Assembly: GCF_030268005.1 (NCBI RefSeq)
Contig: NZ_BRZC01000007.1
Location: 490,365 to 554,364, forward strand
Source of the DNA: Microbacterium arabinogalactanolyticum
Lineage (GTDB): Bacteria > Actinomycetota > Actinomycetes > Actinomycetales > Microbacteriaceae
DNA: 64,000 nt
Reading direction: 5' to 3'
Positions within the stretch are counted from its first letter, which is position 1, and each line of letters begins with the position of its first letter. Position numbers and translations under genes: made by a program. Below are positions 16,670 to 23,264 of the stretch, in pieces. The notes beneath the pieces were generated by a model. The model worked only from the letters and a program-made list of their open reading frames with translations. It was not told where the DNA came from and searched no databases.

Positions 16670-17923
16670 TCACTTCTTGATGGCGCCCTGGATGTCGGCG
16701 GCCATCTTGTCCCACAGCGCGGCCGGGTCGCCGCCCTTGTTGTTGATCAGCGCGGTCTCGGTGACGCCCCAGTACTGCCAGACTGCGCCCATCTCGGGGA
16801 TGCTGGGCATCGGCACGGCCTTCTCGCCGACCTTGCCGAAGCCGGCGGTGATCGGGTCGCTCTTGACGGCGGCGTCGTATGCGGCAGTCAGCGCGGGCGC
16901 CCGCCCGCCGACCTTGTACAGCGCGGTCTGCACCTTCTCGGAACCGACGTAGTTGAGCAGGAACTCGTTCGCGGCGAGCTTGTTCTTGCTCTCCGCGCTG
17001 AGGAAGAATCCCTGCACGCCGGCGAACGGCTGAGCCTCCTGGCCGCCCGCGGACGGGATCGGGTCGATCGCGATCTTCAGCCCCTTCTCCGTCGCGGCCG
17101 GAGCGTTCCACGGACCGGTGAGGAAGAACGGCGACTTGCCTGCAAGGAAGTTCTCCTTGGCGAGATCGCCCGTGATGTTCGTGTTCAGGATGCCGGCCTT
17201 GCCCTGCTCTCCGAGCCAGGCGGCGAACTTCTTACCGCCGTCGTTGCCGATCTGCAGGTCGGAGGCGTCGTATCCGCCGTCGGAGTTCGTCCCGAAGACC
17301 GGGGCGCCGAAGGACGTCTGGAACGGGTACAGGTGGTACGGGTCGGCCTGCTCGGGGTCGAGGCCCACGAGGAACGCGTACTGGGTGCCTGCTGCCTTGC
17401 CCTTGGCGATCATGTCGTTGAAGTCGGTGGGAGCCTCAGCCACGAGGTCGGTGTTGCGCATCAGGCCGATGTTCTCGATCGCGTACGGCACGCCGTACAG
17501 CTGGCCGTCGTAGCTGAAGGCGTCGAGGGCGACCTTCTGGAACTCCTTGGCGCGGTCGCCGAGCTCGACGGGGGCGACGACACCGTTGGAGACGAGCACG
17601 CCGAGCCAGTCGTGGGCGCCGACGACGACGTCGGGCCCCTTCCCCGTCGGTGCCTGCTGCACGAACTGGTCGCGGATGTCGCCGAATTCCTTCTGCACGA
17701 GCGTGACCTTCACGCCGGTGTCGGCGGTGAACTCCTTCGCCGCGTCCTTCATGACGTCGGCGCGGTCGGCGTCCACCCAGACGGTGATCTTCCCGGACAG
17801 GCCGGCCTTGTCGCCGGAACCGGAGTCACCGGATGGGCTGGACGATGAGCAGCCGGCCAGGGCCAGCGCGGACGTGGCGGCGATTGCGCCGAAAGCGAGG
17901 ATGCTCCTCTTGGTCACCTTCAT
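16670..17923 (-). CDS. malE: Maltose/maltodextrin-binding lipoprotein, MalE-like
   Basis: 417 residues from the ATG at 17923. The lipoprotein signal ends in L-A-G-C with the acylated Cys at residue 25, followed by a Ser/Gly linker. The mature part is a family 1 solute-binding protein: L-S-G-K-I-T-V-W-V-D at its start, G-P-D-V-V-V-G-A-H-D-W in the first lobe, and Y-G-V-P-Y-A-I-E-N. Residues such as F-L-T-G-P-W-N and the Trp-rich C-terminus fit maltodextrin binding. It is anchored outside the membrane and feeds the MalF/MalG-like channel. Expression should be repressed by a LacI-type regulator through the operators upstream. Confidence 0.88.
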   Translation of the reverse strand: MKVTKRSILAFGAIAATSALALAGCSSSSPSGDSGSGDKAGLSGKITVWVDADRADVMKDAAKEFTADTGVKVTLVQKEFGDIRDQFVQQAPTGKGPDVVVGAHDWLGVLVSNGVVAPVELGDRAKEFQKVALDAFSYDGQLYGVPYAIENIGLMRNTDLVAEAPTDFNDMIAKGKAAGTQYAFLVGLDPEQADPYHLYPFQTSFGAPVFGTNSDGGYDASDLQIGNDGGKKFAAWLGEQGKAGILNTNITGDLAKENFLAGKSPFFLTGPWNAPAATEKGLKIAIDPIPSAGGQEAQPFAGVQGFFLSAESKNKLAANEFLLNYVGSEKVQTALYKVGGRAPALTAAYDAAVKSDPITAGFGKVGEKAVPMPSIPEMGAVWQYWGVTETALINNKGGDPAALWDKMAADIQGAIKK

Positions 17924-17960
17924 TGGTGCGTGCCTCTCTGATACGGGACCTGCAGGAAAC

Positions 17961-18003
17961 TGCAAGCGCTTACAGTATGCCTGGCGCAGAGGCGGGAATG
18001 CAA
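17961..18003 (-). promoter_or_regulatory. malE promoter overlapped by a LacI-type operator
   Basis: On the minus strand TTGCAT (17998-18003), 18 bp and CATACT (17974-17979) form the likely promoter. Directly after the -10 box, 17961-17974 read TGCAAGCGCTTACA, a near-perfect LacI-family operator centred on AGCGCT. A repressor there would block the start point. Confidence 0.7.
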
Positions 18004-18058
18004 TGGCGGAGATCCTTGATATCAACCCGTTATCCCACCCCTGGGTGACCACTGGATT

Positions 18059-18072
18059 TGAAAGCGCTTCCA
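18059..18072. promoter_or_regulatory. Second LacI-type operator in the malE-yajQ intergenic region
   Basis: TGAAAGCGCTTCCA has the same AGCGCT core as the operator at 17961 and lies 98 bp away centre to centre, a spacing that would allow looping. It is also only about 40 bp before the yajQ start, so it might touch yajQ expression. Confidence 0.65.
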
Positions 18073-18110
18073 GATCCGTCGTCAGGCGGCATCCTCGATA
18101 GACTTCCGGC

Positions 18111-18599
18111 ATGGCTGACAGCTCATTCGACATCGTGTCCAAGGTGGATCACCAGGAGGCGGACAACGCCCTCAACCAGGCCCGCAAGGAGATCGAGCAG
18201 CGCTACGACTTCAAGGGCACCGGCGCCTCCATCTCGTGGAGCGGCGAGCAGATCGTCATCGTCGCGAACTCCGAGGAGCGCGCGAAGGCGGTGCTGGACG
18301 TGTTCCAGACGAAGCTCATCAAGCGCGGCATCTCGCTGAAGAGCCTGGAGTCCGGCGACCCCGTCGCCAGTGGCAAGGAGTACCGCCTGACGTCGACCCT
18401 CAAGGACGGCATCTCCAGCGAGAACGCGAAGAAGATCGGCAAGATCATCCGCGACGAGGGCCCGAAGGGCGTGAAGTCCCAGATCCAGGGCGACGAGCTG
18501 CGCGTGCAGTCGAAGAGCCGCGACGACCTGCAGGCCGTGATCGCGCTCCTGAAGGGCAGCGACCTCGACATCGACCTGCAGTTCATCAACTACCGGTAG
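18111..18599 (+). CDS. yajQ: YajQ family nucleotide-binding protein
   Basis: 162 residues, full family length. Typical features are S-F-D-I-V-S-K-V-D at the N-terminus, R-Y-D-F-K-G-T in the first domain, and [22 protein letters not shown] in the second; the protein is two ferredoxin-like domains. Homologues bind cyclic di-GMP in some bacteria; the role in actinobacteria is not settled. The last codons (F-I-N-Y-R-stop) lie in the attachment site of an integrated element: the end CATCAACTACCG is repeated at 23515, so the element replaced the original CGC TGA ending with CGG TAG while keeping the protein sequence. Confidence 0.93.
   Translation: MADSSFDIVSKVDHQEADNALNQARKEIEQRYDFKGTGASISWSGEQIVIVANSEERAKAVLDVFQTKLIKRGISLKSLESGDPVASGKEYRLTSTLKDGISSENAKKIGKIIRDEGPKGVKSQIQGDELRVQSKSRDDLQAVIALLKGSDLDIDLQFINYR
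18584..18595 (+). repeat. attL core of the yajQ-integrated element
   Basis: CATCAACTACCG within the last codons of yajQ, repeated in the same orientation at 23515-23526. The copy here is followed by G-TAG, the copy at the right by C-TGA; both encode I-N-Y-R-stop. Confidence 0.7.
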
Positions 18600-18631
18600 A
18601 GCTACCCGCTGACCTGGAGTTTTCCTGTTTC

Positions 18632-18649
18632 AGTCCGCACAGAGTCCGC
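18632..18649. repeat. Left-end integrase arm-type site pair
   Basis: AGTCCGC at 18632-18638 and 18643-18649, 11 bp apart, 36 bp inside the attL core. The same pair with the same spacing occurs at the right end. From yajQ to 18804 nothing else is recognisable: 205 nt without a gene. Confidence 0.55.
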
Positions 18650-18804
18650 AATTGGAAGCGCGGACGCTGTCGGACCGCGATTCTTGTTCCACCACGAGAC
18701 CACGGTATCGATGCGCTTGCGCGCATCACGCTCGACCTTCCGGCCCTCCTTCGATTACCCCGACGGTAAGTCCTGTTCGATCTCCATGGTTCGCAGATCT
18801 AAGG

Positions 18805-18990
18805 TCAATCGCTCATCGTGAGTCCTGGAATCTCGACGTGCGCATGCGGCGGATCATGGTCACCTGAGTGGATCACGAGCATTACACCATTGCCGAGGTT
18901 CAACCCCTCCGCCGTTAGCGCAATCATGACCCCATCGACATCGAACGCTACGACGTCACCATCGTGCCCGCCGTAAGCATGCTGGATCAT
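18805..18990 (-). CDS. Small hypothetical protein with D-P-P-H-A-H-V motif
   Basis: 61 residues. The C-terminal half contains H-S-G-D-H-D-P-P-H-A-H-V, which resembles the D-x-P-P-H-x-H-V motif of DUF4160-type small proteins, but the rest does not match well. The ATG lies 3 nt after the stop of the preceding 44-codon frame, continuing the leftward series int-remnant, small frame, this gene. It may be a real cargo gene or a remnant. Confidence is low because of size. Confidence 0.4.
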   Translation of the reverse strand: MIQHAYGGHDGDVVAFDVDGVMIALTAEGLNLGNGVMLVIHSGDHDPPHAHVEIPGLTMSD

Positions 18991-18993
18991 GCC

Positions 18994-19125
18994 TTACACA
19001 CGGGCCGCGATGTGCTCCGGGGTCACATACCCGTTAGCTACGGCGTCCGCCCAGTCTTGCTGATCGGTCGTGATCGGCCGGTCAGACTCCTAATGCCAGA
19101 AGGGGTTCCCGACATAATGGCTCAT
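18994..19125 (-). pseudogene. Small element gene interrupted by an in-frame TAG
   Basis: A 44-codon frame whose ATG overlaps the integrase stop (ATGA). It reads M-S-H-Y-V-G-N-P-F-W-H, then TAG at codon 12 (19090-19092), then continues in frame as E-S-D-R-P-I-T-T-D-Q-Q-D-W-A-D-A with the protein-like ending G-Y-V-T-P-E-H-I-A-A-R-V before TAA. Codon choice and continuity on both sides of the TAG suggest a small phage-type gene killed by one substitution; amber readthrough is a less likely alternative. Confidence 0.4.
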
Positions 19126-19333
19126 ATTGCGCCCACTCCCCCGCCCTCACCGAGACCTGCGATTTCGGCCATGAAGCCCGCTGTCGCACCGCGGGTCTTG
19201 CCCTCCGCGGACGACCACAGGTGGCTGTACACGTTGAGCGTGATCGAAGGCTGAGCGTGCTCGAGCGCGCGCTGCACGGTGACCACATCGCGCCCCGCCG
19301 CGATCAAGTTGGACGCTCACGTGACTATCGCAG
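19122..19333 (-). pseudogene. Tyrosine recombinase (phage integrase), C-terminal remnant
   Basis: The intact part gives A-S-N-L-I-A-A-G-R-D-V-V-T-V-Q-R-A-L-E-H, then P-S-I-T-L-N-V-Y-S-H-L-W with the catalytic Tyr and a typical tail K-T-R-G-A-T-A-G-F-M-A-E. Just upstream, CTGCGA (the L-R of the expected L-R-H-x-F-A-S) is followed by a TAG and a 2-nt surplus before GCG TCC AAC, so the frame is broken. No N-terminal or core-binding domain is found anywhere in the element. This is a dead fragment of the integrase that inserted the element. Confidence 0.8.
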
Positions 19334-19420
19334 AACTAGACGGCTGGCGCGTGCGGCCCGTCAAGCAGCGAACCTTCGTCCGCGACAGGCGAGCTTGGGC
19401 GGCTGAACCACGGGACTATG

Positions 19421-19450
19421 GAAGCCCGGCCCCGTGAGGACCGGGGCTTC
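19421..19450. terminator. Element terminator 1
   Basis: GAAGCCCGG/CCGGGGCTTC-type hairpin closely similar in sequence to the terminator at 21518-21552. It lies downstream of the minus-strand gene pair 19505-19902. The 170 nt between it and the intact integrase frame hold no convincing gene; a 38-codon plus-strand frame (19321-19437) runs into the hairpin and is probably chance. Confidence 0.65.
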
Positions 19451-19504
19451 ACCCTACGGTTCGAACCCACTTACAGCGCTCTTCTCTTGCGCGTGAGGCA
19501 ACCG

Positions 19505-19663
19505 CTATCGCGCGTACCGATTTGTCGGCGGAGGCTGCGCGGGCAAACTCCACTCGTTGCCACACGACGAGCACACGCCCCGGTACTTCGGGAGCGAGTA
19601 CCTCGGAGGGTTCTCCACCCGCTCAGCGTGTTCGCCGCACTTCGGGCAGAATAGGCCGCTCAT
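19505..19663 (-). CDS. Short zinc-ribbon protein
   Basis: A 52-residue protein too short for most gene finders. It has two Cys pairs, F-C-P-K-C-G near the N-terminus and V-C-S-S-C-G-N-E-W about 22 residues later, a classical four-Cys zinc ribbon, followed by a Pro-rich tail. The ATG overlaps the stop of the upstream 80-residue gene as ATGA, which strongly supports translation. Small zinc-ribbon proteins are frequent in actinobacteriophages and integrative elements; function is unknown. Confidence 0.65.
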   Translation of the reverse strand: MSGLFCPKCGEHAERVENPPRYSLPKYRGVCSSCGNEWSLPAQPPPTNRYAR

Positions 19664-19902
19664 ATCAGCACCCACTCGAAGTGCCGCTCTTCAGCAACAG
19701 CCTTCGCGTAGTCCGCGATCTGCCCCGGCTGCAGTTGCACCCCGATGTCGGCGAACCACCGCCCCACGCGCGGCTCAATCTCCGCCACATCCTTCCCCGC
19801 GAATTCCGCACGGAACCGAACGTCGGCATCCTTGATCTTCTGCTGGATGCCCTCGACCAACCGGCGCATCCCCGCCTCATTGATCTTTACCTTGCTGGTC
19901 AT
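19660..19902 (-). CDS. Small hypothetical phage-type protein
   Basis: 80 residues from the ATG at 19902, preceded by a strong GGGAGGT site at ideal spacing; upstream in-frame starts lack one. The protein is largely helical and charged (M-T-S-K-V-K-I-N-E-A-G-M-R-R-L-V-E-G) with W-F-A-D-I-G-V-Q-L-Q-P-G-Q in the middle. It is the first gene of a coupled pair with the zinc-ribbon gene. Not recognised; the strong ribosome-binding site and coupling argue that it is expressed. Confidence 0.65.
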   Translation of the reverse strand: MTSKVKINEAGMRRLVEGIQQKIKDADVRFRAEFAGKDVAEIEPRVGRWFADIGVQLQPGQIADYAKAVAEERHFEWVLI

Positions 19903-20034
19903 CGCTGACCTCCCATCGCAACTCGAACCGATAACCCCTGCAGTCATCCCCAGGATTCGAAACGCATCACCAGCGTCCCACGAGCATCCGACATGACCCC
20001 AGGTGCGAACCCGGCTCTAGACGATGATGAGCGC

Positions 20035-20250
20035 ATGGAACCGACGAACACCTCTGAGTCCCCAGCCCGCCGAGGCCCCGCCCTCACCACGAAACACGCC
20101 GCCGAGTATGTCGGCTTGAAACCGCAGACCCTCCGCGTCATGAAAGGCGAGTGCACCGGCCCCACCACTTTCGAGCAGGGCCACCTGAACGTCTACTACC
20201 CCGCCGACCTCGACGAGTGGCTCAACGAAAGGCTCCACCTCGAAAGCTGA
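20035..20250 (+). CDS. HTH DNA-binding protein, excisionase-like
   Basis: 71 residues. L-T-T-K-H-A-A-E-Y-V-G-L-K-P-Q-T-L-R-V-M-K is a MerR/excisionase-type winged helix-turn-helix, followed by Y-Y-P-A-D-L-D-E-W-L-N-E-R-L as the usual end of the domain. The start used is ATG at 20035; an in-frame ATG at 19993 is possible, and neither has a clear ribosome-binding site. In an integrative element such a protein is normally the recombination directionality factor or the element's regulator. The adjacent WhiB-like gene runs in the same direction. Confidence 0.72.
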   Translation: MEPTNTSESPARRGPALTTKHAAEYVGLKPQTLRVMKGECTGPTTFEQGHLNVYYPADLDEWLNERLHLES

Positions 20251-20392
20251 CCCGATCGGGTGCAATGACCCTCGCGCGCGGCGTCACGGGCGAGACGAAG
20301 CCGAACCCGCGGGGAACGATCCGGGCCACCGTCGAGACTTAGGGTTAGCCTGACATCTAGAGCAGCGGAGTCCGCGTACACGCGGCTGTCAC

Positions 20393-20599
20393 ATGCACTC
20401 GAGCTCCGCGCACCCCGAGTGCAACCACATCGACCTGTTCACGGCCGACATCCTCACCCGAGCAGACACCGAAGTCCTCAAGCCCATCTGTGCCGCCTGC
20501 GACGTCGCACTCCTCTGCCGGCAGTACGCGAAGCCCGCACGGCTCAAGCACGGATTCTGGGCCGGGAAGGACTACACGCGCAAGCCGGCCTCATCCTGA
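20393..20599 (+). CDS. WhiB-like iron-sulfur transcription factor
   Basis: 68 residues with the four Cys of a WhiB cluster: one in H-P-E-C-N-H, then P-I-C-A-A-C and D-V-A-L-L-C (C-x2-C-x5-C), and the beta-turn motif as H-G-F-W-A-G-K instead of the usual G-[IV]-W-G-G. It is shorter than chromosomal WhiB proteins, with only a short basic tail (D-Y-T-R-K-P). Phage and element WhiB proteins can interfere with host WhiB regulation. It follows the HTH gene by 140 nt and faces the minus-strand gene at 20662. A single AGTCCGC lies just upstream at 20369. Confidence 0.78.
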   Translation: MHSSSAHPECNHIDLFTADILTRADTEVLKPICAACDVALLCRQYAKPARLKHGFWAGKDYTRKPASS

Positions 20600-20661
20600 A
20601 GGCCGCCTGATGCCCGCACACTCCCCAGGCCACCCGGGACACTCTTAGCGAGGCTCATCCC

Positions 20662-21378
20662 TCAGGCTTCCGCGTCCAGGGAGAAGTATCCTGACGCGAG
20701 GTCATGTTCGACCTGCGCACGAACGTTCGCGATGATGCGGAGCAAGACGTCCAGTTGCATGACCACCGCCGTGCGGATGCTCCGCTCCGACGGCACGTTC
20801 GCCAGACGCGCGATCCGCGCGTCATCTTCATGAAGTGCCACGCCGTAGATGTAATCCATGGCGATCTGATCCGTGCCAAGCAACTTGCCCGGTCCTAGAC
20901 CGTTGTCCATTTCCAGGCGCCCGCTGTACATGGGAGCACCACCCTCGGGCATCACCAGCCCCGATGACCGCACTACCTGGGCGACGTGGTCTACCAGGGG
21001 CTTGCGTGCAACCGACTGTTCACGCGTGAGCAGAGATCTAAGCGCGCTCACCACGCCAGGGAGAAAACAGTCCTCCCCGGACAGGAAGAACACGCGACAC
21101 TCAACGATCACACTATCGAGAGTCCTTTTGTCGAGATCAGGCGGCTCGAAACTAGAGAGGCGAGAAGTGCCCGACTCCCGGTCGATCTCCCACATCAGTT
21201 TGATCGCTAGGTTCCCGTTCTCCGGATCACGCAGGTCGACGATCGGCTGCCCAAGTCCGTCTCCGCTTCGAGCGAGAAACTTCCGAAGCTTCCGCTTTGC
21301 GACGAGGGCGCGTGCACCTGCCCGATCATCAACCTGTCCAGGACTCACAACTGCACAATATCGACCAGTCGATGTCAC
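20662..21378 (-). CDS. Hypothetical protein, element cargo
   Basis: 238 residues, GTG start at 21378 (an internal GTG near residue 10 is possible). It is soluble and mixed alpha/beta, with few recognisable motifs: V-D-L-R-D-P-E-N-G-N in the N-terminal third, and a long helical C-terminus containing S-I-R-T-A-V-V-M-Q-L-D-V-L-L-R-I-I. Base composition is lower in GC than the flanking chromosome. It forms its own unit, convergent with the WhiB-like gene. I do not recognise the family. Confidence 0.6.
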   Translation of the reverse strand: MTSTGRYCAVVSPGQVDDRAGARALVAKRKLRKFLARSGDGLGQPIVDLRDPENGNLAIKLMWEIDRESGTSRLSSFEPPDLDKRTLDSVIVECRVFFLSGEDCFLPGVVSALRSLLTREQSVARKPLVDHVAQVVRSSGLVMPEGGAPMYSGRLEMDNGLGPGKLLGTDQIAMDYIYGVALHEDDARIARLANVPSERSIRTAVVMQLDVLLRIIANVRAQVEHDLASGYFSLDAEA

Positions 21379-21517
21379 CGGTACGCGCGCGTAATGTGCG
21401 CGGGTGAGCTGCGTGCAACCGAATCTGACCGGTCATCGAACGTTCGATCCGCACGTGCGCGCGTGCGTGTCAGCCGCGTGCGGCCGAACTCTCGTTCAGG
21501 AAGCTCCTGAATCGTTT

Positions 21518-21552
21518 GAAGCCCCGGCCCTCACACGAGGAACCGGGGCTTC
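21518..21552 (-). terminator. Element terminator 2
   Basis: Arms GAAGCCCCGG (21518-21527) and CCGGGGCTTC (21543-21552) form a 10-bp stem just after the 50-residue gene. A second palindrome, TTCAGGA-AGC-TCCTGAA (21495-21511), lies next to it. The stem matches element terminator 1, so the two may be copies. Confidence 0.7.
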
Positions 21553-21561
21553 GCCGTCATG

Positions 21562-21714
21562 CTACTCGCCCTTCGGCCTCGCCGAAGGGATCGGCTTCTC
21601 ACGCGGCGGCTCACCACCCGTGCCGAGGATCGTCTGCTGACCCTCCGTCACGCGCTGGAACGCATCCTCGTCCGTCTGCGGCGGCGGCGGCCACTCCTCG
21701 TCCTTATTCGCCAT
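21562..21714 (-). CDS. 50-residue acidic/Pro-rich hypothetical protein
   Basis: ATG at 21714 with a strong GGAGGGGG site, starting 2 nt after the stop of the upstream membrane protein. The protein is hydrophilic (A-N-K-D-E-E-W-P-P-P-P, then D-E-D-A-F-Q-R-V-T-E-G) and ends in a Pro/Lys-rich tail. It has no recognisable domain. Tight coupling suggests it works with the membrane protein, for example as an inhibitor or accessory subunit; this is inference. Confidence 0.55.
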   Translation of the reverse strand: MANKDEEWPPPPQTDEDAFQRVTEGQQTILGTGGEPPREKPIPSARPKGE

Positions 21715-21716
21715 GT

Positions 21717-22211
21717 TCACCCCCCTCCAAGGTTGTGCGAGATGGCGATCGCCGCGAGCACCAGACTGATGCCCAGCAGACCGAGGCCCGCCGAAACCAT
21801 CCGCATCCGGAGCGAGATCCACGCTTCTCGACGTTCGATCAACGACAAGTACTGGTCCACGAGGTACAGGCTTGCCTCCTTTGGCTCCCGCCGAGCGAGC
21901 ACCTCAGCGCGAATCTTCTCCGGCTTCAGCTCCTCAATCGACTTCGGGAAGATCGTCGCGATCCCGAATCCTGCAGCAGCGATGTTCACCACCAGGGCCA
22001 CGAGCACCTCGTACGACATTGGCGTCGCCACGAGCAGCCCCGCGAAGATCGCTGACGACGCGATCAGAACGCCCGAACGCGACTCCGCATTCGCTATTCG
22101 ACGGTCCTGACTCGCAAGATGCCGTTCCAGCTCACTCAAGACCAGCTCAAACTGACGCTCCCGCCCATCCGGCGGAGAACCGCGATCACGGAGCCAGCTG
22201 AGCAACGACAT
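21717..22211 (-). CDS. Membrane protein with SLATT/Pycsar-effector-like layout
   Basis: 164 residues from the ATG at 22211. A hydrophilic N-terminal helix (E-R-Q-F-E-L-V-L-S-E-L-E-R-H-L) is followed by two adjacent membrane helices (about 50-70 and 76-98), a 50-residue charged cytoplasmic segment (P-K-S-I-E-E-L-K-P-E-K-I-R-A-E-V) and a third membrane helix at the C-terminus. The arrangement of two helices, cytoplasmic helix and end helix resembles SLATT/PycTM effectors of nucleotide-signalling defence systems, but no cyclase is visible in the element. The similarity is of layout only. Confidence 0.6.
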   Translation of the reverse strand: MSLLSWLRDRGSPPDGRERQFELVLSELERHLASQDRRIANAESRSGVLIASSAIFAGLLVATPMSYEVLVALVVNIAAAGFGIATIFPKSIEELKPEKIRAEVLARREPKEASLYLVDQYLSLIERREAWISLRMRMVSAGLGLLGISLVLAAIAISHNLGGG

Positions 22212-22293
22212 TCCCACAGCATCCCAGAACACGGCCTTCCCTCCCAGCGAGGGCGACGTGTGTTCGAGCACCGGCGCGTAAGTAGACGCAGGG

Positions 22294-22323
22294 AAGGGGC
22301 GAGACCGATTGGTCTCGCCCCTT
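22294..22323 (-). terminator. Element terminator 3
   Basis: Perfect 13-bp arms AAGGGGCGAGACC (22294-22306) and GGTCTCGCCCCTT (22311-22323) with a GATT loop. On the minus strand it follows the gene ending at 22385. Confidence 0.8.
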
Positions 22324-22384
22324 TCGCGTACCCGGAGGGGGTGGCCGGTTCCGATGGCACCCGGTCGGTCACGAGTGCGTTCAA

Positions 22385-22813
22385 TCAGGCGAACGTAACC
22401 TCGCGCGCGTCTTGCAGCTTGGATGGCCTGTCGTCCCGCAAGATCGCCGGGACCATGACGCCATGCTCCTGGGTGGCCACGTAGTCAAGGAAGGTTCCAA
22501 CATGCACGACACCCGAGGGCGCTTCAGAGATCATGTCTTCGGCGACGTCGGAGAACAATGCGCTCTCACCACGAACCGCACTGACCTGGCGCACCCTCGA
22601 CTTTCCGCTGACGAAGATGTTCGCGTATCCCCCGACTGCGTGGACGCGATGCATCAGAGTTGCAAGGAGCTCAGTCTCCAGTGCGGCAATTACTGGCCGA
22701 CGCCCATCGACGCCAACCACATTGAGCGAGATGTCACTCGTTGACAGATTCAACATCAGTTCGATACGAAACTTGTCGAGGTCAGTGAGTTGGAGCTCGG
22801 TTGCATCAGTCAT
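22385..22813 (-). CDS. Hypothetical protein, overlapping element gene pair (second gene)
   Basis: 142 residues from the ATG at 22813, which has an AAAGGGGA site inside the end of the upstream gene; the two overlap by 8 nt. The sequence is mixed alpha/beta: D-K-F-R-I-E-L-M-L-N-L near the start, then A-L-E-T-E-L-L-A-T-L-M-H-R-V-H-A-V and a C-terminal D-Y-V-A-T-Q-E-H-G-V. No family is recognised. Tight overlap in a mobile element is typical of toxin-antitoxin or other two-component cargo, but nothing in the sequence proves such a role. Confidence 0.6.
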   Translation of the reverse strand: MTDATELQLTDLDKFRIELMLNLSTSDISLNVVGVDGRRPVIAALETELLATLMHRVHAVGGYANIFVSGKSRVRQVSAVRGESALFSDVAEDMISEAPSGVVHVGTFLDYVATQEHGVMVPAILRDDRPSKLQDAREVTFA

Positions 22814-23264
22814 CGCCGTTTCCCCTTTCGTTTCCGACTCTAGTTGCAAGTTTGATGATCTGGATGGTCGCCGTGCGGAACGCGGGTTGAACATCATCCA
22901 CGGTGTCTATCCGTCTGATGTGGAACGGATCTGAATCCTTACTAGGACCAACCAGCAGGTGAGCATGCGCATGCCCATGGCAGATGTCTGCGCGGACCAG
23001 GTCGAGTGTGTCCCATCCTCCCTTGGCGAGACGCATTGCCGATGCAATCAAATGGAAGTCTACGAGCCTGTCATCCGTCCACGTCCTCTGCTCAACCTGG
23101 AACGTTGCATCGTCATCCAGTGGAAGGTAGAACACCTTCTCAGTGCAGGTTGAGCGCGAAGGTGGAACGTACGCGCCATGCACTTCGCCGGATCTCCGCG
23201 CTTCCTCCGAGTCACGTGCGACTCGGCGCTCGTCCTGCTTCGCCTGCTGAGTTCGTCGCACCAT
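22806..23264 (-). CDS. Hypothetical protein with H-G-H-A-H-A-H motif, overlapping pair (first gene)
   Basis: 152 residues from the ATG at 23264, where TATTCT lies 6 nt upstream (possible leaderless start); an ATG at 23351 would add 29 Arg-rich residues. After a charged N-terminal segment (Q-Q-A-K-Q-D-E-R-R-V-A-R-D-S-E) the protein has V-F-Y-L-P-L-D-D-D-A-T-F, D-F-H-L-I-A-S-A-M-R-L and R-A-D-I-C-H-G-H-A-H-A-H-L-L. The His cluster could bind metal or be catalytic. The family is not recognised. It lies next to the right end of the element and is co-transcribed with the following gene. Confidence 0.58.
   Translation of the reverse strand: MVRRTQQAKQDERRVARDSEEARRSGEVHGAYVPPSRSTCTEKVFYLPLDDDATFQVEQRTWTDDRLVDFHLIASAMRLAKGGWDTLDLVRADICHGHAHAHLLVGPSKDSDPFHIRRIDTVDDVQPAFRTATIQIIKLATRVGNERGNGDD

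Noticed and set aside
19321..19437. A 38-codon plus-strand frame starting GTG
   Set aside because: It is antisense to the decayed integrase region, lacks a ribosome-binding site and runs into a terminator hairpin.
19458..19468. GGTTCGAACCC, resembling a tRNA T-arm
   Set aside because: No acceptor, D or anticodon stems can be built around it on either strand, and the neighbouring hairpin is a terminator. The element's attachment site is yajQ, not a tRNA.
21717..22211. Complete Pycsar or CBASS system
   Set aside because: Only the membrane protein layout is suggestive; no nucleotidyl cyclase or CD-NTase motif was found in any neighbouring gene.
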